64,000 nucleotides of DNA from Massilia niastensis DSM 21313 (GCF_000382345.1 NZ_KB908086.1:62001-126000), one strand, 5' to 3'; counted from the first letter of the stretch, positions 50,268-59,573 are shown. Notes: generated from the sequence alone by a model not told the origin. Numbers and translations are program-made.

Positions 50268-51812
50268 ATGAACGATCTTCTTTCCCATCTCTCCATCGGC
50301 TTCGGCGCGGTGCTGGCATCCGAAACGCTGACGCTGTTCGGCATCACGATGAGCATCCCGATGAACCTCGTGTATTGCCTCATCGGGGCCATCATCGGCA
50401 CCCTGATCGGGGTGCTTCCCGGGCTTGGCCCGGTCGCGACCATCGCGATGCTGCTTCCCGCCACCTACGCCTTGCCGCCGCTGGGCGGCCTCATCATGCT
50501 GGCGGGGATCTATTACGGCGCCCAGTATGGCGGCTCCACCACGGCGATCCTGGTCAATTTGCCCGGCGAGACGTCCTCCGTCGTCACCTGCATCGATGGC
50601 TACCAGATGGCGCGCCGCGGCAGGGGCGGCGTGGCATTGACCACCGCCGCTGCCGGCTCGTTCTTCGCCGGCTGCGTCGGCATCCTGATGCTGGCCGCGT
50701 TCGCCGTGCCGCTGGCCGACGTCGCCTTCCAGTTCGGACCGGCCGAGTATTTTTCGCTGATGGTGCTGGGACTGATCGGCGCCGTGGTCCTGGCGGCGGG
50801 ATCGCTGCCGAAGGCGATCGGGATGATCTGCCTTGGGCTGTTGGGCGGCACGGTCGGCACCGACATCAACTCCGGCGCTTCGCGCTACGCGTTCGATATC
50901 CCGGAGCTGGCCGACGGGATCGGATTCGTCGCCGTCGCGATGGGGGTGTTCGGCTTCGCCGAGGTGATTACCAACCTGGAGCAGAAGGGACAGCGGGAAG
51001 TGTTCACCAACCGGCTGACCAGCATGTTCCCGAGCAAGGATGACTTCCGCCGCATGATCGCACCGATCCTGCGCGGGACGGCGCTCGGCTCCGCGCTCGG
51101 CATCCTCCCCGGCGGTGGCGCGGCGCTGGCGGCGTTCGGCGCGTATTCCCTGGAAAAAAAGGTCGGCAAGAACAAGGCCGAGTTCGGCAAGGGCGCCATC
51201 GAAGGCGTGGCCGGCCCGGAGTCGGCGAACAATGCGGCCGCCCAGACCTCGTTCATCCCGCTGCTGACCCTGGGAATTCCACCGAACGCGGTAATGGCGC
51301 TGATGGTGGGCGCCATGATGATCCACAACATCCAGCCGGGCCCACAGGTCATGACCAGCAATCCCCCCCTGTTCTGGGGACTGGTCGTCTCGATGTGGGT
51401 CGGGAACGTGATCCTGGTGCTGCTGAACCTGCCGCTGATCGGCATCTGGGTCAAGCTGCTGACCGTGCCATACCGTTTTCTTTACCCGGCCATCCTGGTG
51501 TTCTGCTGCATCGGCGTCTACACCGTCAACAACAGCAGCTTCGACGTCTTCATGACGGCCGGATTCGGGGTGCTCGGCTATGTGTTCATCAAGCTCGGTT
51601 GCGAGGGCGCTCCTTTGATGCTGGGCTTTGTACTGGGGCCCATGATGGAGGAGAACTTCCGCCGCGCCCTCCTGCTGTCGCACGGCGACTTCAGCGTGTT
51701 CTTCACGCGCCCGATTTCGCTGGCGCTGCTCGCCGCCACCGTGATCCTGGTCGTGATCGTCGCGCTGCCCTCGATCAGGAGCAAGCGCGAGGAAGCGTTC
51801 CAGGAAGAGTGA
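50268..51812 (+). CDS. tctA: Tripartite tricarboxylate transporter, large membrane subunit TctA (copy 2)
   Basis: A 514-residue permease with the same landmark motifs as copy 1 (IGVLPGLGPVATIAMLLP, YYGAQYGGSTTAILVNLPGE, PESANNAAAQTSFIPLLTLG) and the same C-terminus REEAFQEE. High similarity to 36979-38523 indicates a duplication, in mirror-image orientation. Last gene of the right operon; nothing that looks like a strong terminator follows before the tautomerase gene. Confidence 0.95.
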   Translation: MNDLLSHLSIGFGAVLASETLTLFGITMSIPMNLVYCLIGAIIGTLIGVLPGLGPVATIAMLLPATYALPPLGGLIMLAGIYYGAQYGGSTTAILVNLPGETSSVVTCIDGYQMARRGRGGVALTTAAAGSFFAGCVGILMLAAFAVPLADVAFQFGPAEYFSLMVLGLIGAVVLAAGSLPKAIGMICLGLLGGTVGTDINSGASRYAFDIPELADGIGFVAVAMGVFGFAEVITNLEQKGQREVFTNRLTSMFPSKDDFRRMIAPILRGTALGSALGILPGGGAALAAFGAYSLEKKVGKNKAEFGKGAIEGVAGPESANNAAAQTSFIPLLTLGIPPNAVMALMVGAMMIHNIQPGPQVMTSNPPLFWGLVVSMWVGNVILVLLNLPLIGIWVKLLTVPYRFLYPAILVFCCIGVYTVNNSSFDVFMTAGFGVLGYVFIKLGCEGAPLMLGFVLGPMMEENFRRALLLSHGDFSVFFTRPISLALLAATVILVVIVALPSIRSKREEAFQEE

Positions 51813-51848
51813 CGCGGTAACGCCGGCGGTCACGGTTCCCCGGTTGCC

Positions 51849-52070
51849 TCAACCGGCCTGTTTCCTGGCGGCCGCACGCTGGCGGCGCAGGGTCACCATC
51901 TCGCCGCCGTGGCCCCAGTTGTCGGTATTGACTTCGTCGATGACGACGAAGGTCGATTCGGGATCCTTGTCGAGGACCTTGACGACCAGGTCGGTGGCGC
52001 CGGCGATCAGTTGTTCCTTCTGCTGTTTGGTGACACCTTCGTCGGTCACCTGGATCAGGATGTAGGGCAT
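51849..52070 (-). CDS. 4-oxalocrotonate tautomerase-family protein
   Basis: A 73-residue tautomerase with the family start Met-Pro, so the catalytic Pro1 is exposed after Met removal (PYILIQVTDEGVTKQQK). Arg-bearing C-terminal tail (RRQRAAARKQ) may hold the acidic substrate. Family members tautomerise dienols such as 2-hydroxymuconate or phenylenolpyruvate, or act as cis-caaD-like enzymes. Divergent from nitronate monooxygenase and read from promoter box B. Confidence 0.82.
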   Translation of the reverse strand: MPYILIQVTDEGVTKQQKEQLIAGATDLVVKVLDKDPESTFVVIDEVNTDNWGHGGEMVTLRRQRAAARKQAG

Positions 52071-52145
52071 GACGTTCTCCTTTGTGCGGTGGATGGTGGG
52101 GGCGGCGCCTGCGCCCCGTGGTGCAGCGCGCCGTCCATGGATGCC

Positions 52146-52215
52146 ACTATAGGCCGGCGCCCAAGCCGGAAAAAGATGGACTTGGGAAAGACAATCGATA
52201 CACGATGTAATGAAT
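52146..52215 (-). promoter_or_regulatory. LysR-type activated promoter, box B
   Basis: Minus strand: ATTCATTACATCGTGTATC (52215-52197), then TATAGT (52151-52146), 59 bases from the first T of TTACAT. Shares long additional stretches with box A (TCCATCTTTTTCCG, CCTATAGTG). Drives the tautomerase gene. Confidence 0.7.
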
Positions 52216-52273
52216 CGCCGGATTCCGCACGCGCCCGCGAACGGCTGGGCAGGAGGAGCACCGCGGCCGCGCC

Positions 52274-52343
52274 ATTCGTTACATGGCGTATCAGCAGAAT
52301 TTCCTTATACTTGATTATCGGATAGTAAAGCCAGCCTATACTC
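52274..52343 (+). promoter_or_regulatory. LysR-type activated promoter, box C
   Basis: Plus strand: ATTCGTTACATGGCGTATC (52274-52292), then TATACT (52338-52343) exactly 59 bases from the first T of TTACAT. Drives nitronate monooxygenase and flavin reductase. Boxes B and C face away from each other and fill the 307-base gap 52071-52377, which has no other feature I can see. Confidence 0.7.
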
Positions 52344-52377
52344 GAGCCATCGTCAACTCTGTTCTATCGAGGTAACC

Positions 52378-53436
52378 ATGACCGCACTGACGTCCCTGCT
52401 GGGCATCCGCCACCCCATCATCCAGGCGCCGATGGCCGGCGTTTCCACGCCGCGCCTGGCCGCCGCCGTGTCCGAGGCCGGCGCGCTCGGCTCGATCGCC
52501 GTCGGCGCCGGCAACGCCGAACAGGCGCGCGCCGCGATCGCCGAGGTGCGCAAGCTCACCGGCAAGCCCTTCAACGTCAACGTGTTCACCCACCGCCCGG
52601 CCCAGGCCGATCCGGCGCGCGAAGCGGCCTGGCTGGATTACCTGCGGCCGCGCTTCGCAGCCCAGGGCGCCCAGGCGCCGGCCAGCCTGCGCGAGATCTA
52701 CACCAGCTTCCTCGGCGACCCCGCCATGCTGGAGGTGCTGGTGAGCGAGCGTCCGGCGGTGGTCAGTTTCCATTTCGGCCTGCCGACCGCGCAGCAGGTC
52801 GAAGCCCTGCACGGCGCCGGCATCGTGCTGATGGCGAGCGCCACTTCGCTGGAAGAAGCGCGCCGGATCGAGGCGGCCGGCATCGACGTGGTGGTGGCGC
52901 AGGGCTATGAAGCCGGCGGCCACCGCGGCGTGTTCGACACGGAGCGGCCCGACCCGGCGATCGGCACCCTGGCGCTGGTGCGCCTGCTCGCCGCGCGCCT
53001 GCGCATCCCCGTGGTGGCGGCGGGCGGCATCATGGACGGGCAGGGCATCGATGCGGTGCTGCGCCTGGGCGCCAGCGGCGCCCAGCTGGGCACCGCCTTC
53101 ATCCTGTGCCCGGAATCCTCGGCCACGCCGCACCACCGCGGCCTGATGCGCCAGGGCGGCGAAGGACTGGACACCGCGATCACGGCCGCCATCTCCGGGC
53201 GCCCGGCGCGCGGCCTGGTGAACCCGTTCTTCGACGCGGTCGGCGCGGCCGGCCATCCACCCATCCCCGACTACCCGATCGCCTACGACGCCGCCAAGGC
53301 CCTGCATGCCGCGGCCGCGGCGCGCGGGGTGCAGGATTATTCGGTCAACTGGGCCGGGCAGGGCTTCGCGCTGGCGCGTGAAATGCCGGCTGGTGAACTG
53401 GTGCGCACCCTGGCCGGGGAAATGCAGGCGCGCTGA
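52378..53436 (+). CDS. Nitronate monooxygenase (2-nitropropane dioxygenase-like)
   Basis: A 352-residue FMN TIM-barrel enzyme. [16 protein letters not shown] (about 10-25), VSFHFGLP near 130, GYEAGGHRG near 180-188 and [28 protein letters not shown] (about 217-245) match the class I nitronate monooxygenases, with the catalytic His in the GGHRG loop. Oxidises propionate-3-nitronate or alkyl nitronates to aldehydes and nitrite. Probable operon with the flavin reductase; promoter box C. Confidence 0.9.
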   Translation: MTALTSLLGIRHPIIQAPMAGVSTPRLAAAVSEAGALGSIAVGAGNAEQARAAIAEVRKLTGKPFNVNVFTHRPAQADPAREAAWLDYLRPRFAAQGAQAPASLREIYTSFLGDPAMLEVLVSERPAVVSFHFGLPTAQQVEALHGAGIVLMASATSLEEARRIEAAGIDVVVAQGYEAGGHRGVFDTERPDPAIGTLALVRLLAARLRIPVVAAGGIMDGQGIDAVLRLGASGAQLGTAFILCPESSATPHHRGLMRQGGEGLDTAITAAISGRPARGLVNPFFDAVGAAGHPPIPDYPIAYDAAKALHAAAAARGVQDYSVNWAGQGFALAREMPAGELVRTLAGEMQAR

Positions 53437-53491
53437 CGACAAGCGGGGCGCGGCGGCGTCATGCCCTCGCACCCTGCGATAGGGAGGTGAG

Positions 53492-54034
53492 ATGCCGCGC
53501 AAGCATGCCATGCCGCTCGAACAGGTGCGGCGCTACCTGGAACCGGGACCGGTGGTGCTGGTCTCGTCCGCGCACGGGGAAGAGCGCGACATCATGGTGA
53601 TGGGCTGGCATACGGTGATGGAATTCAGCCCCTCGCTGGTCGGCTGCGTGATTTCCTCGGCCAACCACAGCTACGGGCTGGTCCGCGCCAGCGGCGAATG
53701 CGTGATCAACCTGCCGACGACGGCGCTGACCGAACAGGTGCTCGGGATCGGCTCCACGAGCGGGGCCGACATCGACAAGTTCGCCTGCTTCGGCTTGACG
53801 CCGGAAGCGGCCGAGGTGGTGGGCGCGCTCGCCATCGGCGAGTGCCACGCCCAGTTCGAATGCCGGCTGTACGACGACAGCCTGGTCGACCGGTACGATT
53901 TCTTCATCTTCGAAGTGGTCGCGGCCCGCGCCGCCGCCACGCCGAAGCACCCCCAGACCCTGCACTACAAGGGCGACGGCGTGTTCATGGTGGCGGGCGA
54001 CATCATCCGGCGCCGCCGGTCCGGGCTCAAGTAG
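53492..54034 (+). CDS. Flavin reductase-like FMN-binding protein
   Basis: A 180-residue flavin-reductase-domain protein: LEPGPVVLVSS, VMGWHTVMEFSPSLVGCVIS and NLPTTALTEQV are the usual FMN-binding strands. GAGGGAGGTGA-like sequence ends just before ATG 53492. It lies 55 bases after nitronate monooxygenase and could supply reduced flavin or have its own role. Convergent with the thiolase gene. Confidence 0.83.
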   Translation: MPRKHAMPLEQVRRYLEPGPVVLVSSAHGEERDIMVMGWHTVMEFSPSLVGCVISSANHSYGLVRASGECVINLPTTALTEQVLGIGSTSGADIDKFACFGLTPEAAEVVGALAIGECHAQFECRLYDDSLVDRYDFFIFEVVAARAAATPKHPQTLHYKGDGVFMVAGDIIRRRRSGLK

Positions 54035-54055
54035 GCGCCGGGCCGGCCGCCGTCC

Positions 54056-55240
54056 TTACAGCGCTTCGAGCGCCAGCGCGATGCCCTGGCCGCCGCCGAT
54101 GCACAGCGAGACGATGCCGCGCTTCGCCTGGCCCAGCCGCATCGCGTGCAGCAGCTTGACGGTCAGCACCGCGCCGCTGGCGCCGATCGGGTGGCCGTGG
54201 GCCACCGCGCCGCCGTCGATGTTGATGGCGTCGTGCGGGATGCCCAGCGCCTTGGCGACCGCGAGCGGCACCGCGGCGAAGGCTTCGTTGATCTCGAAGC
54301 GGTCGACGTCTTCCAGGCGCCAGCCGGCGCGCGCCAGCGCCAGCTGGATCGCCGGCACCGGGCCGAGGCCGAACATGTCGGGCTCGACGCCGGCCACGCC
54401 GACCGCCACCAGGCGCGCGAAGGGCTGCAGGCCCAGCTTGTCGGCGTGGGCGCGGTGGGTCACCACGGTGGCGGCCGCGCCGCTGTTCAGGCCCGGGGCA
54501 TTGCCGGCCGTGATCGTGCCGCCGTCCTGGAAGGCCGGGCGCAACCTGGCCAGCGTCTCGATGGTGGTCTCGGGGCGCACCGCCTCGTCGCGGTCGAACA
54601 CGATGCTGCCTTTCTTCTGCGGCACCTCGACGCCCACGATCTGGGCGGCGAAGGCGCCGGCCGCCTGGGCCGCGGCGAAGCTCTGCTGCGAGCGCGCCGC
54701 CCAGCGGTCCTGCTCGTCGCGGCCGATCTCGCAGCGGGTGACCAGGTTCTCGGTATGCCAGCCGGAGTGCTTGCCCGAGAAGGCGTCGTTCAGGCCGTCG
54801 TACAGCAGGCTGTCGAGGATCTCGGTGTGGCCCATGCGCGCGCCCCAGCGCGCCTGCGGCATCAGGTAGGGCGCCTGGTCCATGTTTTCCATGCCGCCGG
54901 CGATCAGGAGCTCGCCCTGGCCGGCCAGGATCTCGGCCGCCGCGCTGGCGATCGCCTGCGCCCCCGAACCGCACACCCGGTTGAGGGTCATGGCCGGTAC
55001 GTTCACGCCCAGGCCCCCATGGATCGCCGCCTGGCGCGCCGGGTTCATCCGGTTGCCGGCCTGGACCACGTTGCCGAGGATGACGCCGTCGACCTGGCGC
55101 GCATCCAGGCTCGCCTGGGCCAGCACGCCGCGCACGACGGTGGCGCCCAGTTCGGTGGCGGGAACGGTCTTCAGGCTGCCGTTGAAGGCGCCGATGGCGG
55201 TGCGCAGCGGAGCGCACAGGACGATGTCGCGTTGGGTCAT
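54056..55240 (-). CDS. Acetyl-CoA C-acyltransferase (thiolase)
   Basis: A 394-residue thiolase with the complete active site: nucleophile Cys90 (LNRVCGSGAQA), His350 (GGAVAHGHPIGASGA) and Cys380 (SLCIGGGQG). Makes or cleaves acetoacetyl-CoA or 3-ketoacyl-CoA. ATG 55240 with GAGGAAA upstream is chosen; an earlier Met (55255) is less well placed. Downstream of and probably regulated by the MarR gene at 55351; otherwise no fatty-acid or PHB partner is present. Confidence 0.93.
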   Translation of the reverse strand: MTQRDIVLCAPLRTAIGAFNGSLKTVPATELGATVVRGVLAQASLDARQVDGVILGNVVQAGNRMNPARQAAIHGGLGVNVPAMTLNRVCGSGAQAIASAAAEILAGQGELLIAGGMENMDQAPYLMPQARWGARMGHTEILDSLLYDGLNDAFSGKHSGWHTENLVTRCEIGRDEQDRWAARSQQSFAAAQAAGAFAAQIVGVEVPQKKGSIVFDRDEAVRPETTIETLARLRPAFQDGGTITAGNAPGLNSGAAATVVTHRAHADKLGLQPFARLVAVGVAGVEPDMFGLGPVPAIQLALARAGWRLEDVDRFEINEAFAAVPLAVAKALGIPHDAINIDGGAVAHGHPIGASGAVLTVKLLHAMRLGQAKRGIVSLCIGGGQGIALALEAL

Positions 55241-55350
55241 GGGTTTTCCTCTCATGCAATGGTGGAAGATGAAGCTTCGAAAATGCAAGTGAGAGTATAT
55301 ACACCTATTTGCGGACCTGCAGCGGTTCTTACTTAAGGGAGAGGAGAGTC

Positions 55351-55818
55351 TCAGTCCTCGGCGGCCGCCGGCGCGCCGACCAGGTCGTGCACGCCGCTGG
55401 CGACCACCGCCGCCATCATGGCGCGCAACTGTTCGACCTCGAGCGCGCCGAAGCGCTCGGCGAACTGCTGCTGGGCGCGTTCCCAGGCCGGCATGGCGCC
55501 CTCGATCACCTCGCGTCCGCGCCCGGTGAGTTCGATGACCCGCTCGCGCCGGTCCAGGGCGCTCGGCCGGATGCTGACCAGCTCCTCGCGCACCAGCGGC
55601 TGCAGGTTGCGCGCCAGGGTGGTGCGGTCCATCACCATCGCCCGCGCCAGCTGGTTGACGTTGGTCTGCGCCCTGAGCAGCTTGGCCAGGATCGAGAACT
55701 GCGTCACGCGCAGGCCGGTACCGCTGAGCACCTGGTCGTAGTACGAGGTCAGGTAGCGCGACGCCTGGCGCAGGGCGGAGCAATAGCAGGGCGTAGTGGC
55801 AAGCTTGTCGGAAATCAT
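55351..55818 (-). CDS. MarR-family transcriptional regulator
   Basis: A 155-residue MarR protein: TPCYCSALRQASRYLTSYYD at the N-terminus with two Cys (10 and 12), HTH VNQLARAMVMDRTTLARNLQ (about 54-73) and wing RRERVIEL. It is upstream of thiolase in the same direction, with 110 bases between, and is the likely thiolase regulator. Two N-terminal Cys could make it redox sensitive (inference). Confidence 0.87.
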   Translation of the reverse strand: MISDKLATTPCYCSALRQASRYLTSYYDQVLSGTGLRVTQFSILAKLLRAQTNVNQLARAMVMDRTTLARNLQPLVREELVSIRPSALDRRERVIELTGRGREVIEGAMPAWERAQQQFAERFGALEVEQLRAMMAAVVASGVHDLVGAPAAAED

Positions 55819-55908
55819 CGTGTTACGGCAGCGAACCGCGGACCCGGGTGGAAAAATTGCAGTATACCGGTTCGCGCGCCTTTTCCAGCGTGCACGCGCA
55901 GCCCGGCC

Positions 55909-58404
55909 TCAGTGGGAAGCGTTCGCATGCTGGCAATGCAGGCCGGTCGAGCGCACCCAGGCCGGCAGTTCGCTGGCCGGCAGCGGCGGCGCGACGTAGT
56001 AGCCCTGGGCCTCGTCGCAGCCGCAGGCCAGCAGCGCATCCCAGATCTCGCGCGTGGCCGTGCCTTCGGCCACCACTCCCAGGCCGAGGTCGTGCGCCAG
56101 GTCGATCGTGGCCTTGACGATCGCGCCGGCGCGCGGGTCGCGCAGCATGTTGGTGGTGAAGCCGTGGTCGATCTTGATCACGTTCACCGGCAGCATGGTG
56201 AGATAGTTGAGCGACGAGTAACCGGTGCCGAAGTCGTCGATGAACAGCCGGAAGCCCATGCCGCTCAGGGTATTGAGCTGGGCGATCGAGGCGTCCGGGT
56301 CGACGATCAGGCTGCTTTCGGTGATCTCCAGGCCCAGCCAGTCGGGCGTCGCGCCCCAGGTCGCGAGCAGGGTGCGCAGGTCGGCCGGCAGGTTGCCCGC
56401 GGTCAGGTTGCGGGTCGAGAGGTTGACCGCGATCGGCAGCGCCAGTCCATCCCGGCGCCAGCTGTGCGACTGGCGCATCGAGGCCTGCAGCATGTGGCTG
56501 GTCAGGGTGTGGATCAGTTCGGTGGACTCGATCAGCGGCACGAATTCGGCGGGCGGCACCATGCCGAGCTGGGGATGGCGCCAGCGCACCAGGGCCTCGA
56601 CCCCGATCACCTCGCAGCTCGCCATCGCCACCTTGGGCTGGCAGTACAGTTCGATCTGCCCTTCCTCGATCGCGTTGCGGAACTGGCCGAGCAGGGCCAG
56701 GCGCTGCGGATCGTAGGGGTCGAGCGCGGCCTCGTACACCATGGCCTTGTGGCCGTGCTGGCGCGCCAGGTAGACCGCGACGTCGGCCTTGCGCACCAGG
56801 TCGGCCGGGTTGTGCGCATGGCCGGGCGCCAGCGCGATGCCGATGTGGGCGCTGATCTCGTACTTGACCCCGCCGATCAGGAAGGTGGTCTCGAAGGCGC
56901 GCGCGACCTTCTCGGCCAGCGCGCTCGCGTTGTAGGCGCGCGTGCCGTGCAGGATGGCGGTGAACTGCGCATTCCCGCAGCGCGACAGCTGCGCGTCCTC
57001 GCCGACCAGCATGGCCAGGCGGCCGGCGACGTCGCGCAGCAGGGTGTCGCCGTTCATGTGGCCCAGGGTCAGGTTGATCTCGCGGAAGTGGGCCAGCTCG
57101 ATGGTGAGCAGGGCCACCGGTTCCTCGCGCTCCTCGCCGGCGCGGAAGGCGGCGTCCAGGAACTGGCGCATCGCCACCCGGTTCGGCAGGCCGGTGATTT
57201 CGTCGGAGAAGGCGAGGCGGTGGATCTCGTTCTGCGCGCGCTTGAGATCGGTGACGTCCTGGATGATGCCGACGATGCGGCGCGGCGCGCCGTCGCGGCC
57301 GCGCACGATGTCGGCCTGCGAGTGCGCGTAGCGGATGTCGCCGTCCGTGTGCACGATGCGGTACTCGTGGTCGTAGCGCAGGCCCGGGGTGTCGAGGGCG
57401 CGCTGGCGCGCGGCCGCCATGCCGGCCACGTCGTCGGGATGGACGCGGTCGAACAGGTCGACGAGCGTATACGGCTCCCGGGCCGGGCCCTTGCCGGCCG
57501 GGTCGAGCTCGAACAGGCGGAAGGTCTCGTCCGAGGTGGTCTCGATCACTTGCGTGGCCACGTCGGCGACCCAGGTGCCGATGTGGGCGATTTCCTGGGC
57601 GTGGCGCAGGTCGGACTCGGTGCGCACCAGCAGGTCGCGCAGGCGCTGCTGCTCGGTGACGTCGACGGTGGCGCAGGCGAACCAGTTGCGCGACCGGCGC
57701 TCGCCCGCGACCCGGCGCCCGCAGGCGCGCAGCACGTGCTCGCTGCCGTCGGGCCAGGTGACGGGCAGGGCGCACTCGAAGGCTTCGCCGTCCAGGATGC
57801 AGCGTTCGATCGCCTGTTCGAAGGCGGCGCGCTCGTCCGGATGCACGGGGGCCAGCAGGGCTTCCAGCGAGGGCGTCACGCTGGCCGGGTCCAGGCCCAG
57901 GTTGCGGTATTGCTGGGCCGACCAGTTCATCCTGCCGGTGCTGAGGTTCAGGATGCCGCCGCCCATCCCCGTCACTTCCTGCGACACCGCGATCACGTCC
58001 TGCAGGTGGGCCAGCCTGGCCTGGGCATCCTCGGCTTCGGACTGGTCCTGGGTGACCACCAGCACCGCGGCCGGTTCGGTGTCGTCCAGCCGGTAGCACA
58101 GCAGGTGGCAGCGCACGAAGGAGCCATCCCGGCCCAGGTGGCGCAGCCCCGGCAGTTCGGCCTCGCCTGTGACGGCGGCCTCGGCGACCGCCGCGTGCAC
58201 CCGGTCCTGGTCGTCGGGCTGGAACAGCGCCAGCAGGTCGGCGCCGCGCCATTCGTCGGCCTGGTAGCCGTAGGCGGCGCCGGCGCAGGCATTGATCGCC
58301 ATCACGCGCAGGCTGGCGCTGTCGCACACCAGCATCGGCGCCGGCGCGCGCTGGAACGCGATGCGGTACCACTGGCTGTGGGGGGCATGGTGCGCATGCT
58401 GCAT
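55909..58404 (-). CDS. PAS-GGDEF-EAL protein, probable c-di-GMP phosphodiesterase
   Basis: An 831-residue cytoplasmic protein with three PAS-like domains (about 10-125, 135-250 and 265-395), a degenerate GGDEF domain (about 400-555) and an EAL domain (570-820). The cyclase motif GGDEF reads RCGNAQF, so synthesis is not expected. The EAL domain keeps EALVRW, NLSTRNL, ITESSL, IDDFGTGYSSL, the KID Lys and QGYYVAPPLPA, so hydrolysis of c-di-GMP is likely. Signals through PAS may control it. Divergent from LysR/YceI. Confidence 0.9.
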   Translation of the reverse strand: MQHAHHAPHSQWYRIAFQRAPAPMLVCDSASLRVMAINACAGAAYGYQADEWRGADLLALFQPDDQDRVHAAVAEAAVTGEAELPGLRHLGRDGSFVRCHLLCYRLDDTEPAAVLVVTQDQSEAEDAQARLAHLQDVIAVSQEVTGMGGGILNLSTGRMNWSAQQYRNLGLDPASVTPSLEALLAPVHPDERAAFEQAIERCILDGEAFECALPVTWPDGSEHVLRACGRRVAGERRSRNWFACATVDVTEQQRLRDLLVRTESDLRHAQEIAHIGTWVADVATQVIETTSDETFRLFELDPAGKGPAREPYTLVDLFDRVHPDDVAGMAAARQRALDTPGLRYDHEYRIVHTDGDIRYAHSQADIVRGRDGAPRRIVGIIQDVTDLKRAQNEIHRLAFSDEITGLPNRVAMRQFLDAAFRAGEEREEPVALLTIELAHFREINLTLGHMNGDTLLRDVAGRLAMLVGEDAQLSRCGNAQFTAILHGTRAYNASALAEKVARAFETTFLIGGVKYEISAHIGIALAPGHAHNPADLVRKADVAVYLARQHGHKAMVYEAALDPYDPQRLALLGQFRNAIEEGQIELYCQPKVAMASCEVIGVEALVRWRHPQLGMVPPAEFVPLIESTELIHTLTSHMLQASMRQSHSWRRDGLALPIAVNLSTRNLTAGNLPADLRTLLATWGATPDWLGLEITESSLIVDPDASIAQLNTLSGMGFRLFIDDFGTGYSSLNYLTMLPVNVIKIDHGFTTNMLRDPRAGAIVKATIDLAHDLGLGVVAEGTATREIWDALLACGCDEAQGYYVAPPLPASELPAWVRSTGLHCQHANASH

Positions 58405-58579
58405 GGCCTGACTCCCGGGCCCCGCCGCGGGACGGAGCGTTGTTGGGCTGTGAATACTATGGGCTAAGCGGCTACCCGCGTCCAGTCATTTTGCGCCTTT
58501 CCCGCGCCTGCGTCCAAAGGGGAGAGACGGTGCGGCGCAGTGGGCGGCGCCTTGCCCGCGGGCCGCCACTGATGGCATG

Positions 58580-58596
58580 ATTCAAACGATTTGAAT
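58580..58596. promoter_or_regulatory. ATTCAAA-N3-TTTGAAT operator 1 (before lysR)
   Basis: ATTCAAACGATTTGAAT, a perfect 17-base dyad ending 20 bases before the LysR ATG. Repeated at 59564-59580 with spacer TAA in place of CGA. Candidate autoregulatory site. Confidence 0.6.
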
Positions 58597-58616
58597 TGCC
58601 GAGACCCTTATCCGCC

Positions 58617-59573
58617 ATGACCACTCCCCGCGACGCCCTGACGCCCGCCGCCCTGGCGATGCTGTCCTCCATTGCCGAGCACGGCAGTTTCGCGGCCGCC
58701 GCGCGCGCGCTCGGCATGGTCCCGAGCGCGCTCACCTACCGGGTGCGGGTGATCGAGGAAGCGCTCGACGCCCTGCTGTTCGACCGTAACTCGCGGCGCG
58801 CGCGCCTGACCGAGGCCGGCGCCGAGCTGCTGCGCGAGGGCGCGCGCCTGCTGGACGACATCGACGCCATCGCCAACCGGGTGCAGCGCGTGGCGACCGG
58901 CTGGGAATCGCATTTCACGATCGCGGTCGACAGCGTCATCGACCGCGCCACCATGATGGAGCTGTGCGCCGCCTTCTTCGCGCTGGACGCGCCGACCCGC
59001 CTGAAGCTGCGCACCGAGACCCTGTCCGGCACCCTCGAGGCGGTGGTCACCGGGCAGGCCGACCTGGCCGTGGGCGTGGTGCTGGACGCCAGGAACCGGG
59101 TCGGGCTGCAGCGCGAAACCCTGGGCACCCTGGAATTCGTGTTCGCGGTCGCAGCCGCGCATCCGCTGGCGGCGGCGCCGGAGCCGCTGGCCGAGGACAC
59201 GGTGCGCGCCCACCGCGCGGTGGTGCTGGCCGATTCGGTCGGACGGGGCGACGGCCTCACGGTCGGCACCCTGTACGGGCAGGAAGTGTTCACGGTCGGC
59301 GACGTGCACGCCAAGCTCGAGGCCCACCTGCGCGGACTGGCGATCGGCTACCTGCCGCTGCCGCTGGCGCGTCCCTACCTGGCCAGCGGCGCCCTGGTCG
59401 CCAAGCGGCTGGCCCGGCCCGAGCACCGCCTGACATTTTCCAGCGTCTGGCGCAGCGGCGACAAGGCCAGCCAGGGCAGGGCGCTGCAGTGGTGGCTGGA
59501 GCAGATCCGCAGCCCGGTGACCCAGGCGGCCCTGCTCGGGGAGCGGAGTGCGGGGCAGCCGGCATTCAAATAA
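58617..59573 (+). CDS. LysR-family regulator of yceI
   Basis: A 318-residue LTTR: HTH LTPAALAMLSSIAEHGSFAA and VPSALTYRVRVIEEALDALL, then the effector domain. ATG 58617 is chosen over 58596 because the upstream codons overlap the palindrome and the HTH then starts at the usual distance. Followed by yceI in the same direction with a copy of its candidate operator over its stop codon, so it most simply regulates yceI. Confidence 0.9.
   Translation: MTTPRDALTPAALAMLSSIAEHGSFAAAARALGMVPSALTYRVRVIEEALDALLFDRNSRRARLTEAGAELLREGARLLDDIDAIANRVQRVATGWESHFTIAVDSVIDRATMMELCAAFFALDAPTRLKLRTETLSGTLEAVVTGQADLAVGVVLDARNRVGLQRETLGTLEFVFAVAAAHPLAAAPEPLAEDTVRAHRAVVLADSVGRGDGLTVGTLYGQEVFTVGDVHAKLEAHLRGLAIGYLPLPLARPYLASGALVAKRLARPEHRLTFSSVWRSGDKASQGRALQWWLEQIRSPVTQAALLGERSAGQPAFK

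Noticed and set aside
49758..51833. A 691-codon frame opposite TctB/TctA, and its twin at 36898-38544
   Set aside because: Both are shadows of the two similar TctA genes; their similarity only reflects the duplication.
55309..58467. A 1052-codon open frame on the plus strand opposite the PAS-GGDEF-EAL gene
   Set aside because: Same GC artefact; the minus strand has recognisable domains throughout.
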